A program made the position numbers and the translations under genes. This document shows, piece after piece, positions 59,248 through 64,000 of a stretch of 64,000 nucleotides of DNA. The notes beneath the pieces were generated by a model. That model was not told the origin of the DNA and searched no databases. It saw only the letters and a program-made list of their open reading frames with translations. Every line of letters starts with the position of its first letter. The stretch's first letter is position 1. Source of the DNA: Collinsella sp. (GTDB lineage: Bacteria; Actinomycetota; Coriobacteriia; Coriobacteriales; Coriobacteriaceae); contig JAUMPM010000044.1 in assembly GCA_031294825.1 (NCBI GenBank), positions 3,358 to 67,357 on the forward strand. Direction: 5' to 3'.

Positions 59248-60186
59248 TTATTTAGCAGAGACCTTGCCGCTGGCGTCCTTGACGACCTTCATGGCAGAGA
59301 CGGGGATAAAGCCCTGCTCCTCGACGAGCTTGCCCTGGACGTCGTCGGAAAGCATGAACTCCAGGAAGGCCGTGGTGGCCTCGTCGGCGTCCTTGGAGCA
59401 GTACATGTGCTCGGTAGCCCAAATCTTGAAGGAGTCGTCGGTGACGTTTGCGCTCTTGGGCTCGACGCCCTCGACCTTGATGGCGTTGAACTTGGAGTCA
59501 TCGAAGTGCGAGAAGTCGAGGTAGGAGATGGCGTTATCGGTGCTGCCCATCTGAGTCTGGACGTCGCCGGACTTGTCGAGCTCGGCGTCGCCCTTAAAGT
59601 CGACTGCCTCGTCGCCAAAGACGGCAGCCTCGAAGGTGGCGCGGGTACCGGAACCGGCCTTGCGGTTGAGAACGACGATCTTGGCGTCGTCGCCGCCGAC
59701 CTCCTTCCAGTTGGTGATCTGGCCGGAGAAGATGCCCTTGAGCTGCTCGAGGGACAGGTCGTCGACCTTCACGTTCTTAGAGACGACGGGACCCATGCCC
59801 ACGACGGCGACCTCGTGGTCGACGAGGTTCTTGACCTGGTCGGCCTCGAGCTTGGTCTCGGCGAAGACGTCGGAGTTACCGATGGTGACGGTGCCGGCGG
59901 CAACAGCGGTCAGACCTTTGCCCGAACCGTTGCCCGAGCCGGAGACGGAGACGTCGGGGTTGGCATCCATGAACTTCTCGGCAGCGGCCTCGACGAGAGC
60001 CTGGAACGAGGAGGCACCGTCGTAGGTCACCTCGCCGGAGACGGACTCGGCAGCAGCGGCGCTACCCTTGTCGGCGGCGTCGGATGCGCCTGCGCCGCCG
60101 CAGCCAACGAGACCGAGACCGACGATGCTGGCAAGACCACCAGCAAGGCCGAGGAACTGACGACGAGAATAAGCCTGATCGAGCAT
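59248..60186 (-). CDS. pstS: Phosphate-binding lipoprotein PstS
   Basis: 312 residues. The N-terminus has a twin-arginine-like motif (SRRQFLGLAGG) and a lipobox LVGC with Cys29, so it should be exported, perhaps by Tat, and lipid-anchored. The phosphate-binding segments DGASSFQAL, GSGNGSGKGL, and NRKAGSGTRATFE are typical. ATG at 60186 follows AAAGGAAG; the long in-frame extension upstream has no site. It is first in the pstSCAB operon. Confidence 0.93.
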   Translation of the reverse strand: MLDQAYSRRQFLGLAGGLASIVGLGLVGCGGAGASDAADKGSAAAAESVSGEVTYDGASSFQALVEAAAEKFMDANPDVSVSGSGNGSGKGLTAVAAGTVTIGNSDVFAETKLEADQVKNLVDHEVAVVGMGPVVSKNVKVDDLSLEQLKGIFSGQITNWKEVGGDDAKIVVLNRKAGSGTRATFEAAVFGDEAVDFKGDAELDKSGDVQTQMGSTDNAISYLDFSHFDDSKFNAIKVEGVEPKSANVTDDSFKIWATEHMYCSKDADEATTAFLEFMLSDDVQGKLVEEQGFIPVSAMKVVKDASGKVSAK

Positions 60187-60391
60187 GATCTTCCTTTCGT
60201 ACATGCGAATCGCGGGCACCCTGCCCGCTTTGCTGTTTGGAAAGATACGACCCCCGACCGGGCAGCACCCGCGCCAACTGCGGTTTCTTACGGGCATTTG
60301 ATAAACCCTTACCGCAAGCGCTGCCCAGCCTTTACAAACGAATAACAATCCCGCTGACAAGCATGGCCCGCCTTTTACACCGATAAAAAAG

Positions 60392-60460
60392 AAGTTGCGG
60401 TGAAATAGTTCCTGTTTGGCTGTTAGGCAGCCGATTCTAGGAACTATTCCACCGCAACTT
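60392..60460. repeat. Repeat family 3, copy 2
   Basis: Arms AAGTTGCGGTGAAATAGTTC (60392) and 60440-60460 pair with one mismatch. It lies in the 296-base gap between the pstS promoter side and the pepV-like stop. The rest of that gap is the pstS upstream region, where I see no certain Pho box. Confidence 0.75.
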
Positions 60461-60482
60461 AGATTGGCAAAACGCCGCAACC

Positions 60483-61919
60483 TTAAAGCTCGAGCTCGTT
60501 GAGCCTTAAGATCGCAACAATATAGATCTTGAGCGCTTGCTTGAGCTGTTCCTCGTTGGCGCACTCGTTGGGGCCATGCATCTGGCCGCCCCATGCGGGC
60601 AACTCCAGGCCGGTCTCCTCGGGGCCAAATGACACGGCGCGGGCAAAGTTGCGCGCGTACGTGCCGCCGCCCATGGCAAAGGGCTCGGCATGCTTACCCG
60701 TAAACTCGTTATAGGTGTCAATCAACGCCTTCACGGCCGGATCGTCGGCCGAAACTGAGAACGGCACCTTGGCACGACCCACGCGATACGTCACGCCAAA
60801 GCGGCCCACGAGCGGCTCGAGCTGCTCGCGGATGGTATCGGCGCTCGTGCTGTCGGGGAAACGCACGTCGATGACCTGCTCAATGTGGCCATCCACCACG
60901 CGGATGACGCCGGGGTTGCACGTGAGCGGGCCAAACGCCGCGCTCGTCGCATCGATGCCCAAGCCGCGACCATAGGCGTCCGCATGCACAAAGGCCAAGA
61001 ACTTGACGAACTCGTGCTCGGCAGGCGTCAGCAGGCGCTCGTCGCGCGCACCAAACGCGTCCTCGGCCTCGCGCAGGTACGTCACGATCAGGCCGACGGC
61101 GTTGATCGTCCCCTCGGGCATCGAAGCATGGCCACCAATACCGTGCGCAAAAATCTGGGCATGGCCGTTCTCGAGCGCCGTAATCTCCAGGCGGTCGGCG
61201 TTCTCAACGGGCGTCGGCAGTTCATCGGCGGCAATCGCAAGCTCGCAGATAGACTGCGACGGAATAGCGTTGCTCGCCTCGGCGCCGCTCCACGATACGA
61301 TACGCCCGCCGTCGATCTTGGAGCTCACAAACGTCGCCCCAAACTGGCCCTTCTCGGCATTACAAACCGGGAACTCGGCATCGGGCGTAAACAGAAAGTC
61401 GGGGTTCGCGTGGTTCTCCAGATAATGGTGAACGTCGGACATGCCCACTTCCTCATCGCATCCCAGCAGCGCGCGGAAGGTATAGCGCGGGGTAATGCCG
61501 TGCTTGAGCAGATAGGCGCCGGCGTAGAGCGACAGCACCGCCGGGCCCTTGTCGTCGATTACGCCGCGACCGAGCAGCCAGCCCTCTCGGCGCTCCATCG
61601 CAAACGGGTCGGTGTTCCAACCGGGACCGGCGGGAACCACGTCCACGTGGCAGATGGTCGCGAGCTGCTTGTCGCCGCGGCCAGGGATATCGGCAATGCC
61701 CACATAGCCCTCGTCGTCGCTCGTCTGGTAGCCGAGCTTCTGCGCAATGCCGAGCGCGCAATCGAGCGCGTCACGGACTGGGCGGCCAAACGGCGCACCG
61801 GGCTCTGCGTCGGCAGCAACGGCTACAGACGGATAACTCACCAGCTGCTCGATATCGGCGACGACATCTTCCCAGACCTCGTCGACATACTCAGCGACGC
61901 TCTGCTCCACCTGATTCAT
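60483..61919 (-). CDS. PepV/Sapep-type dipeptidase (M20)
   Basis: 478 residues with M20 zinc motifs CHVDVVPAGPGW, GRGVIDDKGP and DEEVGM, and a large lid domain, as in PepV-type dipeptidases, which cut dipeptides in the cytosol. The last metal-site His lies in GGGTYARN...QMHGPNE. ATG at 61919 follows AAGGAGG. It reads 54 bases after the HAD phosphatase gene upstream. Confidence 0.9.
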   Translation of the reverse strand: MNQVEQSVAEYVDEVWEDVVADIEQLVSYPSVAVAADAEPGAPFGRPVRDALDCALGIAQKLGYQTSDDEGYVGIADIPGRGDKQLATICHVDVVPAGPGWNTDPFAMERREGWLLGRGVIDDKGPAVLSLYAGAYLLKHGITPRYTFRALLGCDEEVGMSDVHHYLENHANPDFLFTPDAEFPVCNAEKGQFGATFVSSKIDGGRIVSWSGAEASNAIPSQSICELAIAADELPTPVENADRLEITALENGHAQIFAHGIGGHASMPEGTINAVGLIVTYLREAEDAFGARDERLLTPAEHEFVKFLAFVHADAYGRGLGIDATSAAFGPLTCNPGVIRVVDGHIEQVIDVRFPDSTSADTIREQLEPLVGRFGVTYRVGRAKVPFSVSADDPAVKALIDTYNEFTGKHAEPFAMGGGTYARNFARAVSFGPEETGLELPAWGGQMHGPNECANEEQLKQALKIYIVAILRLNELEL

Positions 61920-61973
61920 GGACGACCTCCTTACCAATGAGGGGCGAGCGTGCCCGCCCCTCACATCACATAC

Positions 61974-62636
61974 TTATATAGCGAAAAGTTTAGCAAGCTC
62001 GGCCACCGAGTGCACCACCGCATCGGCACCCGCGGCCTCGTGCTCCCCCAGCGCCGCCGCGCCCGAATAGATGCCGATGCACGGCACGCCCATTGCGTGC
62101 GCGCCCTCTACATCGTTAAAGCGATCGCCGATCATCACGGCCTCGTCGGCCGTCGCGCCCAGAGCCGCCAGCGCATCGCGGACCGAATCGGCCTTGGTCT
62201 CGCGCCCCTGCGGCGGATTCATGCCAACCACGACTTCGAACTGGCAAAGCCCCAGCTCATGTACCATATCGATGCACTTCGCCTCCATGCGAGACGTCGC
62301 GACCGCCATGCGATGCCCCTGCGCGGCCAACCCATCCAGCAACTCGGGGACCCCGTCGAACACGGGGTACTCCTCCGGTCCCAGCTCATCAAAAAAGGCG
62401 CGGTACTCGTCGGCCACCACAAGCGACTCCTCGCGCGAGAAGCCATAAAAGTCGTGAAAGCTCTTCCACAGGGGCGGCCCGATCATTCGGCGCAGATCAC
62501 CCATCTGCGCTTCCGAAAACCCGCGCGCGGCAAGCGTCTTGCGCGTCGAGGTCATCACCGCCCGGCCCGTATCGGCCACCGTGCCATCGAAATCAAACAA
62601 CACGACCGGCCGCCCGCATAGCTGTAATGCCGCCAT
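61974..62636 (-). CDS. HAD hydrolase (phosphoglycolate phosphatase-like)
   Basis: 220 residues: motif I LFDFDGTVADTG, a helical C1 cap, and motif IV MIGDRFNDVEGA. The group includes phosphoglycolate phosphatases and nucleotidases; substrate not determined. ATG at 62636 follows GAGGG; eleven in-frame residues upstream lack a site. It should be co-transcribed with the dipeptidase gene. Confidence 0.87.
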   Translation of the reverse strand: MAALQLCGRPVVLFDFDGTVADTGRAVMTSTRKTLAARGFSEAQMGDLRRMIGPPLWKSFHDFYGFSREESLVVADEYRAFFDELGPEEYPVFDGVPELLDGLAAQGHRMAVATSRMEAKCIDMVHELGLCQFEVVVGMNPPQGRETKADSVRDALAALGATADEAVMIGDRFNDVEGAHAMGVPCIGIYSGAAALGEHEAAGADAVVHSVAELAKLFAI

Positions 62637-62792
62637 CGATATCCCTCTTCCCCAGTTGGCGATTTCCACACCGACACTTCAAACTGTTGACTATTCAACA
62701 AATAAAGCTGGCAATGTGGAACGACTCCACTATACTTGTCGCACTTTGCTCTCAGAAGGCGGCGCGCAAGCGCCCCAACGAAAGGTGCAATT

Positions 62793-63653
62793 ATGTCTTT
62801 TGCCATCATAACCGACTCCACGTCGGACATCTCCCCCGCCCGCGCCCAAGAGCTCGGCATTTACGTGATTCCGCTGCATGTAATTATCGAAGGTGAGGAC
62901 CTGCTCGACCAGGTGCAGATCACCGCCGAGGAGTACGTCGCCCGCATGGCAGGCTCCGAGCAGCTACCGCACACCTCGCAGCCGAGCGCCGGTGAGTTCA
63001 AGGCGCTCTTTGATCGCGTGCTCGCCGACGGCCACGACAGCGCCATCTTTATCTCGCTGTGCAGCGAGTGGTCCGCCTGCTATGCCAACGCCAGCCTGAC
63101 GGCCGAAACGCACGAGCTCGACGTGCGCTGCATCGACTCGCGCACCGGCTCGGGCGCCGAAGGCCTGCTGGTGGAGTACGCGCTGGCCATGCGCGAGGAC
63201 GGCCGCAGCCTGGACGAGACCGAGGCGCAGATCCGCGCGACGCTGCCCGACGCCCACCTGCTGCTGATTCCCCGCACGCTCGAGAACCTCGTTAAGAACG
63301 GCCGCGCGCCCAAGCTCGCCGGCCAGCTGACGCAGATGCTCAACATTCGCCTGGCCGTTTCGCCGGAGTGGAAATCGGGCGAGATCAAGGCCATAAAAAA
63401 GGGCCGCGGTGCCAAGCGCATCGTTACCAACACCATGGCCGATTGCCTCGCATTTTTGGCCGAGCACCCGGGCTCCAGCGTGCGCGTGCTCACGACCGGC
63501 GCCGCCGAGGAGCAGGAGCTCGTCAACCAAGCGCTCGCGGGCCAAGACTACGTAGACGCCGGCACCGGCCCCATCGGCTGCACCATCGCCACCCATGTAG
63601 GCATCGACGCCATCGCCATCAGCTACTGCCCCCGATACCAACCTGCCAATTAG
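62793..63653 (+). CDS. DegV family fatty-acid-binding protein (second copy)
   Basis: 286 residues with FAIITDSTSDISP at the N-terminus, SQPSAGEF, and CTIATHVGIDAIAISY at the C-terminus. It is a paralog of the protein at 12088-12942 but differs at many positions, so the two may bind different fatty acids. AAAGG precedes the ATG. It is followed by a family-3 repeat and a strong terminator. Confidence 0.9.
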   Translation: MSFAIITDSTSDISPARAQELGIYVIPLHVIIEGEDLLDQVQITAEEYVARMAGSEQLPHTSQPSAGEFKALFDRVLADGHDSAIFISLCSEWSACYANASLTAETHELDVRCIDSRTGSGAEGLLVEYALAMREDGRSLDETEAQIRATLPDAHLLLIPRTLENLVKNGRAPKLAGQLTQMLNIRLAVSPEWKSGEIKAIKKGRGAKRIVTNTMADCLAFLAEHPGSSVRVLTTGAAEEQELVNQALAGQDYVDAGTGPIGCTIATHVGIDAIAISYCPRYQPAN

Positions 63654-63666
63654 GGCTACCCATACC

Positions 63667-63734
63667 ACTTGCGGTGAAATAGGGACTGTTTTTGGCTTAT
63701 CAGCCGCAAATCAATCCCTATTCCACCGCAACTT
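63667..63734. repeat. Repeat family 3, copy 3
   Basis: Left arm ACTTGCGGTGAAATAGGGA (63667-63685), right arm 63715-63734. Same words as the copies at 21284 and 60392. Confidence 0.75.
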
Positions 63735-63754
63735 AGAAGCAGTTCATTTGGGAC

Positions 63755-63808
63755 GGGGCTAAAAAGACTGGTATCAAACGTTTCAGACCAGTCTTTTAGC
63801 CCCATTTT
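63755..63808 (+). terminator. Terminator after degV (repeat-family-4-related)
   Basis: GGGGCTAAAAAGACTGGT (63755) pairs with ACCAGTCTTTTAGCCCC (63787-63803) across a 14-base loop, followed by ATTTT. The flanking word GGGACGGGGCTAAA links it to the family-4 words near 18545. Confidence 0.7.
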
Positions 63809-63920
63809 ACCTACCCTACATCAGCCCGCTCAGGGCGATGTCGACGGCTTCGTTGAGGTGATGGCGCGAATTTTTGTGGTGTAAGAGGGAGGGCCGCGTC
63901 AGCGCCCCTTGCGCCTAAGG

Positions 63921-64000
63921 CTATTCCGCCACGCCGTGGCGGTCAAGGACCTCCCTTATGACCTCGTGCGCGGCCAGCCTGACCGCCTCGAGCCTCTCGC
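63921..64000 (-). CDS. 3' end of a gene entering from the right edge
   Basis: The minus strand reads ERLEAVRLAAHEVIREVLDRHGVAE and stops at TAG (63923-63921). It is too short to identify. A second open stretch on the same strand, in another frame, ends HHLNEAVDIALSGLM at 63816 and could be a broken continuation or chance. Confidence 0.45.
   Translation of the reverse strand, partial: ERLEAVRLAAHEVIREVLDRHGVAE

Noticed and set aside
60187..60391. A Pho box upstream of pstS
   Set aside because: I looked for regularly spaced TTAACA-like or TTCACC-like direct repeats and found no convincing pair. Control by phosphate is expected from the gene content but not shown by a site.

Overview
The window is GC-rich, gene-dense DNA. 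GTG/TTG starts are frequent, strong GGAG-type ribosome binding sites are common, and many short palindromic repeats sit between genes. Together with gene content (ATP-type PEP carboxykinase, two DegV proteins, a Pst operon, a type 1 BREX locus), this points to a gut actinobacterium of the Coriobacteriia, most likely Collinsella. That assignment is recognition of style and content, not a database result. It looks like a chromosomal backbone: one tRNA-Ala(CGC), one probable 6S RNA, housekeeping genes, and no integrase, transposase or phage gene.

Layout. 1-8.4 kb: HD-domain protein, proA, a proline-iminopeptidase-like hydrolase, proB, nicotinate phosphoribosyltransferase, a tail-anchored-like protein, tRNA-Ala and a PflX-like radical SAM protein. 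8.5-11.6 kb: probable 6S RNA, a WecA/TagO-type transferase, trpS and a candidate new small RNA. 11.7-21.3 kb: DNA methyltransferase-like protein, DegV, MarR regulator, B3/B4 protein, pckA, a flippase-like membrane protein, a phosphoesterase and a K+/H+ antiporter. 21.4-37.5 kb: a minus-strand BREX operon (brxA-brxB-brxC-pglX-pglZ-brxL) followed by two unrecognised genes. 37.8-47.1 kb: an orphan antitoxin-like gene, serC-serA, an M20 peptidase, a reduced DUF1015 protein, two histidine phosphatases, a nitroreductase, a DUF308 protein, a UPF0178 protein and a metal permease with a His-rich loop. 47.3-53.5 kb: an exonuclease, a lower-GC DUF559-like nuclease, an ArsR/SmtB-controlled Zn/Cd efflux operon and an MntR/DtxR regulator. 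53.7-64 kb: HAD phosphatase, ABC-F ATPase, pstSCAB, a PepV-like dipeptidase, a second HAD phosphatase and a second DegV.

The BREX locus is the main point of interest. All six core genes of a type 1 system are present, but three features suggest switching or decay. A run of nine G lies in the first codons of brxA, and a one-base slip either way would truncate the protein. pglX carries a -1 frameshift at a C4 run just before its methyltransferase motif. pglX is also split by a low-GC gene for a two-TM protein, after which the C-terminal part restarts with its own ribosome binding site. The specificity region of PglX and the inserted gene form one low-GC block, as if imported together.

At least four families of short palindromic repeats, one 123-bp element with 18-bp terminal inverted repeats, and one long multi-arm hairpin occupy the intergenic spaces. 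They are a second layer of structure not explained by the genes.
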